Assembly: GCA_950097145.1 (NCBI GenBank)
Contig: CATNCF010000033.1
Span: 1 to 33,654, forward strand
Reading direction: 5' to 3'
DNA: 33,654 nt
Source of the DNA: an uncultured Lachnospiraceae bacterium
GTDB taxonomy: Bacteria; Bacillota; Clostridia; Lachnospirales; Lachnospiraceae
Part shown: positions 24,236 through 33,499 of the stretch, in pieces
How positions within the stretch are numbered: the first letter of the stretch is position 1
Layout of the letters: the number at the start of each line of letters is the position of its first letter
Notes under the pieces: generated by a model
What the model was told of the DNA's origin: nothing
What the model saw: only the letters and a program-made list of their open reading frames with translations
The model's database searches: none
Translations under genes and position numbers: made by a program

Positions 24236-25357
24236 ATGAAACAGTCTACAAAATATCTGAAAATACTGGTAAATCTTTTGGTTGCTGTGACGGTTCTTGT
24301 ATTTCTGTGTATTATTTTTCCAAAATTGATTATTTTTTTTATGCCTTTTGTAGTGGGATGGATTATTTCTATGATTGCGAATCCTTTGGTGCGTTTTCTG
24401 GAAAAGAGGATGAAAATTGTAAGGAAGCACAGTTCCATGCTCATTATTATTGCGGTGCTTGCCGGAGTGATTGGGCTGGGGTATCTGGGAATTGCCAGGA
24501 TTATTCATGAAGTTGGCAATCTCATGGAAAATCTTCCCCAGATTTATTTGAACTGGCAAAAAGATTTTCAGGAAATCGGAGAGAATCTTGAGATTTTTTA
24601 TAACAGACTTCCCCAAAATACACAGAACAGTATACAGGAAATCACCAGTGATTTTGCCAGTTATTTTGGAGGACTGGTACAAGCCATTGGAGAGCCCACC
24701 TTTCAGGCAGCAGGAAATTTTGCTAAAAATGTTCCTGGAACATTGATTTCGATTATTATGTCTCTTCTTTCTGCATATTTCTTTACGGCAGAACGTGATT
24801 TAATCCTCCAGAGATTGAATAAACACGCGCCGGCAGGGATTTGGAACCGGGTATCCAGCGTGATTCAGGATTTGAAACATGTGGTGGGAGGTTATTTTAA
24901 AGCCCAGTTTAAAATTATGGGAGTGGTCTATGTAATTCTTGTAATCGGGCTGATGATTCTGCGGGTAGATTATGTCTTACTGGTGGCGTTTTTAATTGCC
25001 TTTCTGGATATGCTGCCATTTTTTGGAACAGGAACAGTGCTGGGACCCTGGGCAGTGATAAAAATATTATCCTCTGATTATCAATTTGCAGCGGGCTTGA
25101 TTATTCTGTATGCAGTGACCCAGATTGTCCGCCAGGTGATTCAGCCCAAGATTGTGGGCGATACCATTGGCATGAATCCTCTTGCTACTTTGATTTTTAT
25201 GTATATTGGTTACAAGGTCAGCAGTATCATCGGCATGATTATTGCAGTGCCTGTGGGAATGATCCTGATTAATCTGTATAAAGCGGGTGTGTTTGACAAT
25301 CAAATCCGCTGTGTCCGGGAATTAGTAAATGATATTAATGAATTTCGGAAGTTTTGA
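24236..25357 (+). CDS. AI-2E family transporter-like membrane protein
   Basis: The protein has 373 residues with about seven or eight membrane helices: a pair near the N-terminus, a long hydrophilic section (about 70-150), and a C-terminal bundle with the conserved LPFFGTGTVLGPWAVI and VIQPKIVGDTIGMNPL. Family members have been described as transporters or antiporters of varied substrates; the AI-2 name is historical and nothing here shows AI-2 export. The ATG at 24236 is chosen for its AGAGGTG site; longer frames upstream run into the cysteine-rich gene. A strong terminator follows. Confidence 0.9.
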   Translation: MKQSTKYLKILVNLLVAVTVLVFLCIIFPKLIIFFMPFVVGWIISMIANPLVRFLEKRMKIVRKHSSMLIIIAVLAGVIGLGYLGIARIIHEVGNLMENLPQIYLNWQKDFQEIGENLEIFYNRLPQNTQNSIQEITSDFASYFGGLVQAIGEPTFQAAGNFAKNVPGTLISIIMSLLSAYFFTAERDLILQRLNKHAPAGIWNRVSSVIQDLKHVVGGYFKAQFKIMGVVYVILVIGLMILRVDYVLLVAFLIAFLDMLPFFGTGTVLGPWAVIKILSSDYQFAAGLIILYAVTQIVRQVIQPKIVGDTIGMNPLATLIFMYIGYKVSSIIGMIIAVPVGMILINLYKAGVFDNQIRCVRELVNDINEFRKF

Positions 25358-25361
25358 AAAG

Positions 25362-25417
25362 GGATGCTGCAATTTAGACGCTTCGTATAGAAAGCGCTTC
25401 AGTGCAGCATTCTTTTT
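25362..25417 (+). terminator. Intrinsic terminator ending the transporter series
   Basis: GGATGCTGCA (25362-25371) pairs with TGCAGCATTC (25403-25412), with a second small hairpin inside, followed by TTTTT (25413-25417). It overlaps the stop codon of the convergent phosphatase gene. Confidence 0.85.
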
Positions 25418-26132
25418 ACCCCTGGAAAGGTTCTGTAAAATATCCGTAATAAGAAACTGGTTCCCCGCCCATTAGCAGATGGGAAGTATCGCCCATTACC
25501 TGGCAGCGGAAATATGCTTCCGTGGGGGTACGCTCTTCTGTGCCGATGACGGTTACCGAAGTGGGGGCCAGGAAAAATCCCTGCCAGAGCTGGCTGGGCG
25601 TGGTGTTAATCAGATGGGAGAGCAGCGCGCAGGTGATTCCCAGATGGCAGAAGCAGACAATGACAGCGTCGTTTTTCGTCTGGCTGCTGGTGCGGTAGCG
25701 GTAATTCTCACGTATGTAGCCATAATCTTTCAAAAGGTTGTCTAACTCTGTGCAGACTCTTTGGTATTCTTCCCCTGCACGTCCCTCTGCCATCACTGGA
25801 TTTTCCTGCCAACGGTTTAGATCAAACAGTTCAGGGTGTACCGTCATAAATTCTGGATAGAAATCCCAAGGCACTTTCCGCCGCTTCATCATATCGTCCC
25901 AGATGGGAGCGTCAAATTCCCGCAGCCATTCTAAAGTGACAGCCTTACGGCCGGCTTTTTTCAGTGTAAGACTTGCAGTGTCCCTGGCGCGTCCCAAGGG
26001 AGAACAGTAGAAGTCGGTAACATTCCATTTTGCAGTTCTTAAGGACAAAAGTTCTGCTTCACGCCACCCCTTTTCTGTCAGGGAATCTATGGAATAATCA
26101 GGTTCACCGTGTCTGATAAAAATTAGTTTCAT
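25416..26132 (-). CDS. Histidine phosphatase superfamily protein
   Basis: The protein has 238 residues. The N-terminal FIRHGEPDYS holds the catalytic His8 of the RHG motif. DFYCSPLGRARDTASLTL is the second Arg segment, and VIVCFCHLGITCAL holds the second catalytic His. It is a phosphoglycerate-mutase-like phosphatase of unknown substrate. The ATG at 26132 has AAGGAG close upstream on this strand; a longer frame beginning at 26192 has no ribosome site. It has a candidate promoter with TATAAT at 26186-26181 and is divergent from the GGDEF gene. Confidence 0.9.
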   Translation of the reverse strand: MKLIFIRHGEPDYSIDSLTEKGWREAELLSLRTAKWNVTDFYCSPLGRARDTASLTLKKAGRKAVTLEWLREFDAPIWDDMMKRRKVPWDFYPEFMTVHPELFDLNRWQENPVMAEGRAGEEYQRVCTELDNLLKDYGYIRENYRYRTSSQTKNDAVIVCFCHLGITCALLSHLINTTPSQLWQGFFLAPTSVTVIGTEERTPTEAYFRCQVMGDTSHLLMGGEPVSYYGYFTEPFQG

Positions 26133-26180
26133 TTGTATCTCCTTTTTAATTCTCTGTAAAAGTTGCAATGATTCTTTGTT

Positions 26181-26209
26181 ATTATAATCCATAAAAAGAA
26201 ATTAGAAAA
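26181..26209 (-). promoter_or_regulatory. Candidate promoter for the histidine phosphatase
   Basis: A perfect TATAAT on the minus strand (26186-26181) with a weak TTTTCT -35 (26209-26204) at 17 bases. The rest of the 26133-26347 interval is very AT-rich and shows no gene. Confidence 0.45.
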
Positions 26210-26285
26210 GATTATGTAAAATTTTGTGGTAAAATGTACTATTTTTGTGGGATTTTTTTTGTAGATATTGTATAGAGAGAACAAC

Positions 26286-26314
26286 TTGTAATGGAAACAA
26301 AATAAGTATAAGAT
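26286..26314 (+). promoter_or_regulatory. Candidate promoter for the GGDEF gene
   Basis: TTGTAA (26286-26291), a 17-base spacer and TAAGAT (26309-26314) lie about 33 bases before the ATG. Each hexamer is 4 of 6 or better. Confidence 0.4.
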
Positions 26315-26347
26315 AGAAGTAGCATATTTTTTGGAAAGGATCACACT

Positions 26348-28687
26348 ATGAGGGAACGTCAGAAAAAATCATATACCATTGCGATTATGCTGGGAGATAC
26401 GCAGTCTGATTATTCTGGGGAATTGCTGAGAGGTTTTTATACCTGTGCACAAAAAGAAGATGTGAACATTGTATTTCTGATGGGGCCCCGGATGCCGTCC
26501 TATTGTCTGGATGTATTTTCCGTGGAATCAGAAGGAGATTGCAATTATCAGTTCGATACGGTATATTCTTATGCGGATTTTACAAGACCAGATGCAATGA
26601 TTATTACATATGCGGCGCTTTCTTATTTTGATACAAAAGAGGAGAAGAAAGCGTTTTTGGATCGGTATGCCAATATTCCCTGTCTGCTGCTGGGGGAAAA
26701 AGTGGATGATACAGGCGTACCTTATATCATGGCGAATAACTATAAGGGGATGCGTGCCTGTATAGAGCATCTGGCGGCGGATCATGGTTATCGGAAGATT
26801 GCGTTTTTAAGCGGGCCGTCATCCAACTTAGACGGCAATGAGAGACTGCAGGCTTTTTATGATGTGATGAGGGAGCATGGACTGGCTGTGGAGGATTCCA
26901 TGGTTGCCTATGGAAATTACTCGGAACAGGTAAAGGAACAGGTCGAGAGGCTTTTGGATCAGAACCCAGGGCTTGAGGCAATTGCCTGTGCCAATGACAA
27001 TATGGCAAAATGCTGTTACCGCGTATGTGCGGCACGGAACCTCAGGGTAGGGGAGGATATTGCTGTTACTGGATTTGATGACGTGGAACTGGCAAGGACC
27101 ATCGATCCGCTTTTGACCAGCGTTTCCCAGAATGGATTTCAATTCAGTTACGTAGCGCTGAGGAATGCCATTGCCCTATGTGAGAATAAAATGATGTTTG
27201 CACAAAGGATGCCGGTCTGCTTACATAAACGTTCTTCCTGCGGATGTGGATATGAGAAACTGCAGTCCCATGTGTTTGAAGAAATGATGGAAAAGGAGCA
27301 GTATGTCCTGAAATCTGTAGGATATTTTGCAAGAGAGCTGCTGTCGTCCATTCCTTACCAGAAGGAGAGAAACTACTATTCCGGGCTGATTCTAGATTAT
27401 TTTCACTATATTTACAAGAATATCTGTCAGTCGGAGGGACAAAGCCTGGATATGGATTATCTTCTGGATATATTGAAAAAGCTCACTGCCTATGAACATA
27501 TGTCCAGCTCGCTGCTTTTGGAGTATTTTTCAGATTTGCTGCAGATGCTGATCTCCAATGCAGGAAGCGCCAGAGAACAGGAACAGCTTTTGATTATATT
27601 GGATACGACTCGGCAGTATATCCATTTTTCCAATGTATCGAAACTGGAACGGGAGGTTATGGAGAGCAATCGGAAGAGCTGGTTTGTCCCCTCATTTATC
27701 AGGGATCTCACTGACATTGAGGAGGGAGAAGGGCTTGCAACAGCTTTGCATTACATTATGAAGCGTTTCCGCATGATGAAGGTTAAGAGCTGTTATATTT
27801 ACCTGTTCGATAAGCCTGTGCTTCATAAGAGTGGCATGTTTCCTGATTTTCCAGAAGAAATTTATCTGACTTCCTGGTTTGAGGGAGACGAAATGGTCTG
27901 TTATAAGAGACAAGAGCGTCCAAAGGTGACCATAGGAAATGGCTTTACCTCTTTTATCCGTCCGGGAGGTTCCGCTATTATGACTGCTTTTGTACTGTTC
28001 TCAGGTGATAAGCAGTATGGGATTATGCTCTGTGAAGTGAGACAGGAGGATATTTCATTTTTGCAAATCTGCAGTCTGCAGTTTGGTTCCCTTTTGCGCT
28101 TTCTGGAATTAAACCAGATTGAAAAGGAGTCCCAGAAAGAGCTGGAAAGTTCCCTGCATACAATTCAGGAGCAGAATAATATTTTAAGTTTTATTTCAGA
28201 ATATGATGATTTGACACATCTTTTGAACCGGAGAGGATTTATGGAACGTGCCATTCGGGAATGCCGTAAGAATTCCGGCAAAAAGGCGTATCTTATTTTC
28301 GGAGATTTGGATCATTTGAAACAGATCAATGACTGTTATGGGCATTCGGCGGGAGATTTCGCCATTAGCAGGGCGGCCAGGTATCTTCAGGAACTGCTGC
28401 CCAAGGAAGCTATCACGGCCCGGATTGGCGGAGATGAATTTGTATCTCTGGTCTTGTCAGAGGAAACAGAATTTAAAGAACATGTGGCAGACTGTCTCCA
28501 GACATTGAGCCAGGAATTTAACAGCAGAAGCGGGAAGCCATTTTATGTGGAATTGTCCATTGGAATCTATGGTTTTTCGTGTAAAGAAGAGACAGATTTG
28601 AATGAGCTTCTGCAGAAGTCGGATGAGATGTTATATCAGGCAAAGATTAAGAGAAGGAAAAATGTTAAGAAGATCAATACCCCGTAA
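26348..28687 (+). CDS. LacI-type substrate-binding domain plus GGDEF diguanylate cyclase
   Basis: The protein has 779 residues. Residues 10-290 look like the type-1 periplasmic-binding fold of LacI/GalR regulators (IAIMLGDTQSDYSGELLRGF, AFLSGPSSNLDGNERLQAF, AIACANDNMAKCCYRV, AVTGFDDVELAR), but there is no helix-turn-helix in front and no signal peptide or membrane helix, so sensing is cytoplasmic. A middle region (about 300-600) with coiled coil follows. The GGDEF domain has its active loop at 694-698 (ARIGGDEF) and DDLTHLLNRRGF at its start. No RxxD inhibition site precedes GGDEF. The predicted activity is c-di-GMP synthesis controlled by a small ligand; the ligand is unknown. The ribosome site is GGAAAGGA. 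Confidence 0.92.
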   Translation: MRERQKKSYTIAIMLGDTQSDYSGELLRGFYTCAQKEDVNIVFLMGPRMPSYCLDVFSVESEGDCNYQFDTVYSYADFTRPDAMIITYAALSYFDTKEEKKAFLDRYANIPCLLLGEKVDDTGVPYIMANNYKGMRACIEHLAADHGYRKIAFLSGPSSNLDGNERLQAFYDVMREHGLAVEDSMVAYGNYSEQVKEQVERLLDQNPGLEAIACANDNMAKCCYRVCAARNLRVGEDIAVTGFDDVELARTIDPLLTSVSQNGFQFSYVALRNAIALCENKMMFAQRMPVCLHKRSSCGCGYEKLQSHVFEEMMEKEQYVLKSVGYFARELLSSIPYQKERNYYSGLILDYFHYIYKNICQSEGQSLDMDYLLDILKKLTAYEHMSSSLLLEYFSDLLQMLISNAGSAREQEQLLIILDTTRQYIHFSNVSKLEREVMESNRKSWFVPSFIRDLTDIEEGEGLATALHYIMKRFRMMKVKSCYIYLFDKPVLHKSGMFPDFPEEIYLTSWFEGDEMVCYKRQERPKVTIGNGFTSFIRPGGSAIMTAFVLFSGDKQYGIMLCEVRQEDISFLQICSLQFGSLLRFLELNQIEKESQKELESSLHTIQEQNNILSFISEYDDLTHLLNRRGFMERAIRECRKNSGKKAYLIFGDLDHLKQINDCYGHSAGDFAISRAARYLQELLPKEAITARIGGDEFVSLVLSEETEFKEHVADCLQTLSQEFNSRSGKPFYVELSIGIYGFSCKEETDLNELLQKSDEMLYQAKIKRRKNVKKINTP

Positions 28688-28704
28688 TTTACGGGGTATT
28701 GATC
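28672..28704. terminator. Bidirectional terminator between convergent genes
   Basis: A perfect 15-base inverted repeat with a three-base loop: GATCAATACCCCGTA at 28672-28686 and its complement at 28690-28704. The left arm includes the last codons of the GGDEF gene. The T runs are short on both sides. Confidence 0.75.
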
Positions 28705-28706
28705 GT

Positions 28707-30047
28707 TTAAAGAACACGTGAACGGCGTACCAATAACATAAGCAGAGCGCCTGCCGCCATAATAATCTGACTCAGCAGTGCTCCCCATAAATACCCTTTG
28801 ATCCCAGCGAGCGGGATTACCAGCAGGACAAAGGCAATGCGGATTCCAAGCCCCAGGATGTTGAGGAAAAAAGTGTGGGTAGTTTTGCCAAGTCCATTCA
28901 GGATACTGTGCAGTGTCGTAGACAGATACAGGAACGGGCAAATCCAGCCAAGGGTAACGATAAAAGTTCCGGCAAGAGAATTGGAGAACAGCACAGTCCC
29001 CATCCATCTTCCTAAAAGCAAGAACATCAGAGTGCATAAGAATCCCAAAAGCAGACTGTAGAAGCAGGTTTTTTTAACGGCGTTGATGATGTATCTTTTC
29101 TCTTGCTTCTCCTGTGCTTCCGCGATGAGCGGAAGCAGCATAACGGAGACAGAATTCGTTAATACAGAGGGAAACAGCACCATGGGAAGAGCCATCCCAG
29201 TGAGAGTGCCATATACGCTTAAGGCTTCGGTATTGGAATAGCCATAAAGACGGAGCTGTCCAGGGAGCATCACTGCCTCCATGCTCTGCAGGACATTTAC
29301 CAGGACCCGGTTGGCGCTTAAGGGCAGGGACATAAAAAAGATTTGCCCCAGGGCGTGAAAGCGGCTGCCCTGGCTTTTTTTATGCCGGAGGAAGGTAACG
29401 GAGAAAAGCACAGCGGCCAGTTCCCCAACAACCATGCCCCATACCACAAGATTCAGGGAAATGGCATGGTATTTTTCCATGGAAATCTGAAAAAACAGCC
29501 AGACGCTTAAGACGCGTGCAAGTTGTTCCAGTAGTTGAGACATGGCGGGGACAAAGGTTTTTTTCAAACCATAAAAATACCCATTAATGCAGGAATGGAT
29601 AGCGCCGAACGGTACGGTAAAGGCAAGAATTTTAAGGAGCGGGGCGCATCTTTTTTCCTCCAGAAAATTTACAGCAATTGTTTCCGCAGACTGGTACAGG
29701 AATACGGTACACAAAAAGGACAAAGACAGAGACAGAATTAATCCCGCACTTAAATAGCAGCTTTCGCTGCACCGTCTATTGTTGGGGCTGCCAGAGCCTA
29801 AAGAATTGTTGGCTGCGGCTTGTGCCACGAATCTGGAAATTGCAGTCTGTATAGCAGAGGATGTCAGAGAAATGGTGAGGACATGTATCGGGATAGTAAG
29901 CTGGTAAATTCCCATTCCTTCGGCACCAATTCTATGAGAGAGGAATATTCTAAAGAAAAAGCCGATAATCCGGGAAAGTATGCCTGTCAGTGTCAGAAGC
30001 AGTGTGCCAGTGATTAGTGGATGTTTGCGCAGTGAATCAGATTTCAT
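28707..30047 (-). CDS. SpoVB/MATE-type polysaccharide flippase
   Basis: The protein has 446 residues with about 12 membrane helices. The first helices (LITGTLLLTLTGILSRIIGFFFRIFL) followed by RIGAEGMGIYQLTIPI match the MOP-superfamily flippases of the SpoVB/MurJ-like group in Firmicutes. These proteins move lipid-linked glycans across the membrane; in spore formers SpoVB acts in cortex synthesis. The family is large, so the specific role here is not certain. GGAG lies close upstream of the ATG. It is convergent with the GGDEF gene and divergent from iscR. Confidence 0.88.
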   Translation of the reverse strand: MKSDSLRKHPLITGTLLLTLTGILSRIIGFFFRIFLSHRIGAEGMGIYQLTIPIHVLTISLTSSAIQTAISRFVAQAAANNSLGSGSPNNRRCSESCYLSAGLILSLSLSFLCTVFLYQSAETIAVNFLEEKRCAPLLKILAFTVPFGAIHSCINGYFYGLKKTFVPAMSQLLEQLARVLSVWLFFQISMEKYHAISLNLVVWGMVVGELAAVLFSVTFLRHKKSQGSRFHALGQIFFMSLPLSANRVLVNVLQSMEAVMLPGQLRLYGYSNTEALSVYGTLTGMALPMVLFPSVLTNSVSVMLLPLIAEAQEKQEKRYIINAVKKTCFYSLLLGFLCTLMFLLLGRWMGTVLFSNSLAGTFIVTLGWICPFLYLSTTLHSILNGLGKTTHTFFLNILGLGIRIAFVLLVIPLAGIKGYLWGALLSQIIMAAGALLMLLVRRSRVL

Positions 30048-30123
30048 AAAAGCTCCGAAATATCATGAAAGGTTATTTTTATTCTATGCATGAAAAAAAT
30101 TCATCATGCATAGAAAAAGGAAC

Positions 30124-30152
30124 TTGACAGCAGAATAAAACCATGATACTAT
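30124..30152 (+). promoter_or_regulatory. Promoter of the iscR-nifS-nifU operon
   Basis: A perfect TTGACA (30124-30129), a 17-base spacer and TACTAT (30147-30152), about 82 bases before the iscR TTG start. Confidence 0.75.
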
Positions 30153-30168
30153 GCGATTGTAATAAATC

Positions 30169-30185
30169 CCGACTAAAACACTCGG
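30169..30185 (+). promoter_or_regulatory. Candidate IscR operator
   Basis: CCGACTAAAACACTCGG is a dyad (CCGAxT and AxTCGG around AAAAC) placed just after the -10, where a bound repressor would block transcription. Its position before an Rrf2/IscR gene suggests self-repression. Confidence 0.55.
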
Positions 30186-30233
30186 AATTCAAAAAGATTT
30201 GTTTCAATGCCAAAGAAGATGGAAGGTGAAAGA

Positions 30234-30659
30234 TTGAAATTATCTACAAAGGGAAGATATGGACTGAGGGCTTTTATTGATCTTGCAGTTTGCGGAGAAG
30301 GCCAGCCGGTGTCATTGGGAAGTATTGCACAGCGTCAGGAGATTTCTGTCAGTTATCTGGAACAGCTTATGGCAAAGCTTAAGAAGGCAGGTCTTGTGAA
30401 AAGCGTGCGTGGGGTGAACGGCGGTTACAGTATTGCCAGGCCGGCTTCGGAGATTACGGTAGGAGACGTCTTAAGAGCGTTGGAAGGAGATCTGATTCCA
30501 GTGGAATGCGCGGGTATTGATAAGAGCGGGCTGGCACATTGTAATGGTTCTTCCCAGTGCGTCAGCAAGATTGTATGGAAACGGATTAATGACAGCATCA
30601 ATGAGACTGTGGACAGTATCAATATCGGAGAACTGGTGCAGGAGAGCAAAGACGGCTGA
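30234..30659 (+). CDS. iscR: Rrf2-family regulator, IscR type
   Basis: The protein has 141 residues. The winged helix starts at once (KLSTKGRYGLRAFIDLAV; recognition helix ISVSYLEQLMAKLKKAG; wing VRGVNGGYSIARP). Three cysteines, Cys92, Cys103 and Cys109, fit the Fe-S ligand cluster of IscR, with wider spacing than 92/98/104 of E. coli. It probably senses Fe-S supply and represses its own operon. The start is TTG at 30234 with GGAAGG (30221-30226) seven bases before; an upstream in-frame ATG at 30207 has no ribosome site. nifS begins 33 bases after its stop. Confidence 0.9.
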   Translation: MKLSTKGRYGLRAFIDLAVCGEGQPVSLGSIAQRQEISVSYLEQLMAKLKKAGLVKSVRGVNGGYSIARPASEITVGDVLRALEGDLIPVECAGIDKSGLAHCNGSSQCVSKIVWKRINDSINETVDSINIGELVQESKDG

Positions 30660-30692
30660 ACAATGAAAAATTAGTATATAGAGGTGAAAAAT

Positions 30693-31874
30693 ATGAAAAA
30701 GATGATATATCTGGACAATGCAGCGACAACCCGGACAGCGCCGGAGGTTGTGGAGGCAATGCTTCCGTATTTTAGTGAATTTTATGGGAATGCCTCCACG
30801 GTGTATGAATTTGGAGGTAAGAGCAAAGAGGCCATTTCCCAGGCAAGGGGAATCATTGCCAATGCCATTGGGGCAAAGGAAAATGAGATTTATTTTACTG
30901 CGGGGGGAAGTGAATCGGATAACTGGGCGTTAAAAGCTGCTGCAGAAGTTTATAAGGGCAAAGGAAAGCACATTATTACCAGTAAAATTGAGCATCATGC
31001 TATTCTCCATACCTGCCAGTGGCTGGAACAGAACGGCTTTGAAGTGACGTATCTGGATGTGGATGAATTTGGCGTGGTAAAGCTGGAGGAACTTAAGAAG
31101 GCAGTAAGGCCGGATACCATTCTCATTTCTATCATGTTTGCAAATAACGAGATTGGAACCATTGAGCCTGTAGCTGAGATTGGAAAGATTGCCAGGGAAC
31201 ATGGGGTACTTTTCCATACAGACGCTGTTCAGGCTTTTGGACAGGTGCCAATTAATGTAGATGAGTTAAATATTGATATGTTAAGCAGCAGCGGGCATAA
31301 GTTAAACGGCCCCAAAGGAGTCGGATTTCTCTATATCCGCAAAGGTGTGAAGATTCGTTCTTTTGTGCATGGAGGAGCCCAGGAGCGGAAACGCCGGGCA
31401 GGAACAGAAAATGTTCCGGGGATTGTTGGTTTTGGAAAAGCGGCGGAGCTTGCCTTGGCTGACATGAAAGAGCGCACAGACAGGGAACGGAAACTTCGGG
31501 ATTATCTTATGGAGCGTGTGTTAAAGGAGATACCCTTTACCAGAGTGAATGGTGACAGAACAAACCGTCTGCCCAATAATGTGAATCTCTGTTTCCAGTT
31601 TGTGGAGGGAGAATCTCTGTTGATTATGCTGGATATGAAAGGAATCTGCGGTTCGTCCGGTTCTGCATGTACGTCTGGTTCTTTAGACCCGTCCCATGTG
31701 CTTCTTGCCATTGGGCTGCCCCATGAGATCGCTCATGGCTCTCTGCGGCTGACACTTGGAGCCGACACTACCAGAGAGGATATTGATTATACGGTGGATA
31801 CCATTAAGGAAATTGTTTCCCAACTGCGGGAAATGTCCCCCCTGTATGAAGACTATAGGAAGAAAAATAAATAA
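30693..31874 (+). CDS. nifS: Cysteine desulfurase NifS
   Basis: This is a pyridoxal-phosphate enzyme of 393 residues that takes sulfur from cysteine for Fe-S clusters and for tRNA thiolation by MnmA, encoded downstream. IYLDNAATTR starts the fold, SSSGHKLNGPKG holds the cofactor Lys203, and SSGSACTSGSLDPSHVL holds the sulfur-carrying Cys326. The longer loop after the Cys is that of the NifS/IscS group. The ATG at 30693 has GAGGTG six bases upstream. Downstream nifU follows after 67 bases. Confidence 0.96.
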   Translation: MKKMIYLDNAATTRTAPEVVEAMLPYFSEFYGNASTVYEFGGKSKEAISQARGIIANAIGAKENEIYFTAGGSESDNWALKAAAEVYKGKGKHIITSKIEHHAILHTCQWLEQNGFEVTYLDVDEFGVVKLEELKKAVRPDTILISIMFANNEIGTIEPVAEIGKIAREHGVLFHTDAVQAFGQVPINVDELNIDMLSSSGHKLNGPKGVGFLYIRKGVKIRSFVHGGAQERKRRAGTENVPGIVGFGKAAELALADMKERTDRERKLRDYLMERVLKEIPFTRVNGDRTNRLPNNVNLCFQFVEGESLLIMLDMKGICGSSGSACTSGSLDPSHVLLAIGLPHEIAHGSLRLTLGADTTREDIDYTVDTIKEIVSQLREMSPLYEDYRKKNK

Positions 31875-31941
31875 AAACATGAAACCTAATGAGGGATAGA
31901 GAAACGGGCAGAATATTATTGGAAAATCTGGAGGAAAACAA

Positions 31942-32379
31942 ATGTATAGTGAAAAAGTAATGGACCATTTTAAAAATCCGAGAAATGTAGGGGAAATAGA
32001 AAATGCCAGTGGCGTCGGCACGGTGGGAAATGCAAAATGCGGCGATATCATGCGTATTTTTCTGGATATTGATGACAATGGCATCATTCAGGATGTGAAA
32101 TTCAAGACTTTTGGCTGTGGGGCTGCGGTAGCTACAAGTTCTATGGCAACGGAATTGGTGAAAGGAAAGACCATACAGGAAGCCCTTATGGTTACCAATC
32201 AGGCGGTGATGGAGGCTCTGGACGGACTTCCTCCAGTAAAGGTGCATTGTTCCCTGCTTGCGGAGGAGGCCATTCACGCGGCTCTTTGGGATTATGCTGA
32301 GAAAAACGGGATAAAGATTGAGGGATTGGAAAAGCCCAAAAACGACATTAGCGAGGAAGAGGAAGAAGAGGATTACTAA
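31942..32379 (+). CDS. nifU: NifU/IscU-like Fe-S cluster scaffold
   Basis: The protein has 145 residues, only the N-terminal IscU-like domain of NifU. Cluster ligands are Cys33 (NAKCGD), Cys59 (FGCGAA) and Cys103 (HCSLLAEEAI), and Asp35 after the first Cys is present. An acidic tail of repeated Glu ends the protein. It receives sulfur from NifS. GGAGG lies ahead of the ATG. The stop codon is inside a hairpin (32377-32403). Confidence 0.95.
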   Translation: MYSEKVMDHFKNPRNVGEIENASGVGTVGNAKCGDIMRIFLDIDDNGIIQDVKFKTFGCGAAVATSSMATELVKGKTIQEALMVTNQAVMEALDGLPPVKVHCSLLAEEAIHAALWDYAEKNGIKIEGLEKPKNDISEEEEEEDY

Positions 32380-32403
32380 TACAGCTTCCTAGGAACTGTA
32401 TTA
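32377..32403 (+). promoter_or_regulatory. Intercistronic hairpin between nifU and mnmA
   Basis: TAATACAG (32377-32384) pairs exactly with CTGTATTA (32396-32403), and inside it TTCC and GGAA can pair further. It includes the nifU stop codon. There is no T run after it, so it may mark RNA processing or control mnmA translation. Confidence 0.6.
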
Positions 32404-32419
32404 GGCTCCGGTACTGCTT

Positions 32420-33499
32420 ATGGAAAAGAAAAAAGTAGTGGTGGGGATGTCCGGCGGCGTAGATTCTTCTGTGGCGGCATGGCTCTTGAAGGAGCAGGGC
32501 TGCGAGGTGATCGGCGTTACCATGCAGATCTGGCAGGAGGAAGAAGAGCAGGCACAGCAGGAGAATGGCGGGTGCTGCGGCCTGTCAGCGGTGGAAGATG
32601 CAAGACGTGTGGCTTATATGCTGGGCATTCCTTATTACGTGATGAATTTTAAGAAAGAATTTAAAGAACATGTCATGGATTATTTTGTGGCAGAATATTT
32701 GAAGGGGCGTACCCCCAATCCCTGCATTGCCTGTAATCGTTATGTGAAATGGGAGTCTTTGTTAAAGCGGAGTCTGGATATTGGAGCAGATTACATTGCT
32801 ACAGGACATTATGCAAGAATTGCCCGCCTTGAAAATGGCAGGCTTGCGCTATGCAGATCAAAGACAACAGCGAAAGACCAGACCTATGCATTGTATAATC
32901 TGACCCAGAGCCAGCTTGCCCATACGCTGATGCCGGTGGGAGATTATACTAAGGAAGAAATACGGGCCATGGCAAAGCAGATTGGGCTTCGTACGGCAGA
33001 CAAGCCGGACAGCCAGGAAATCTGTTTTATACCAGATCATGATTATGCTGGATTTATTGACAGGCAGTCTGGCGTTCAGGCGCCTTTAGAAGGAAATTTT
33101 GTCAGCAGAGACGGCAGGATTTTAGGCCGTCATAAGGGAATTACTCATTATACTATTGGGCAGCGGAAGGGACTTGGGATCGCTTTGGGGACTCCGGTAT
33201 TTGTGACAGAACTGCGTCCAGAAACCAATGAAGTAGTTTTAGGCAGCAATGAAGAAGTGTTTGGGACTGCCGCCTATGCAGATCATTTGAATTTTATGTC
33301 CATTCCAGATCTGGAAGGTGAAATGGAAGTCACAGCCAAAATCCGCTACAGCCATCAAGGGGCGCCCTGCAGGATACGAAAAGTGGAAAGGGATAAGGTA
33401 CGCTGTGATTTTATAGAGCCTGTGCGCGCCATTACCCCTGGACAGGCAGTGGTATTTTATCAGGGGGATCTGGTGGTAGGGGGAGGATGCATTTTATAA
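32420..33499 (+). CDS. mnmA: tRNA-specific 2-thiouridylase MnmA
   Basis: This enzyme makes 2-thiouridine at position 34 of Lys, Glu and Gln tRNAs using sulfur relayed from NifS. The protein has 359 residues, full length. The ATP PP-loop [10 protein letters not shown] is near the start. [17 protein letters not shown] holds the first catalytic Cys and [10 protein letters not shown] the second. The C-terminal beta domain is complete. The ribosome site is poor, and the gene starts 40 bases after the nifU stop behind a hairpin, so translation may depend on the upstream genes. Confidence 0.96.
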   Translation: MEKKKVVVGMSGGVDSSVAAWLLKEQGCEVIGVTMQIWQEEEEQAQQENGGCCGLSAVEDARRVAYMLGIPYYVMNFKKEFKEHVMDYFVAEYLKGRTPNPCIACNRYVKWESLLKRSLDIGADYIATGHYARIARLENGRLALCRSKTTAKDQTYALYNLTQSQLAHTLMPVGDYTKEEIRAMAKQIGLRTADKPDSQEICFIPDHDYAGFIDRQSGVQAPLEGNFVSRDGRILGRHKGITHYTIGQRKGLGIALGTPVFVTELRPETNEVVLGSNEEVFGTAAYADHLNFMSIPDLEGEMEVTAKIRYSHQGAPCRIRKVERDKVRCDFIEPVRAITPGQAVVFYQGDLVVGGGCIL

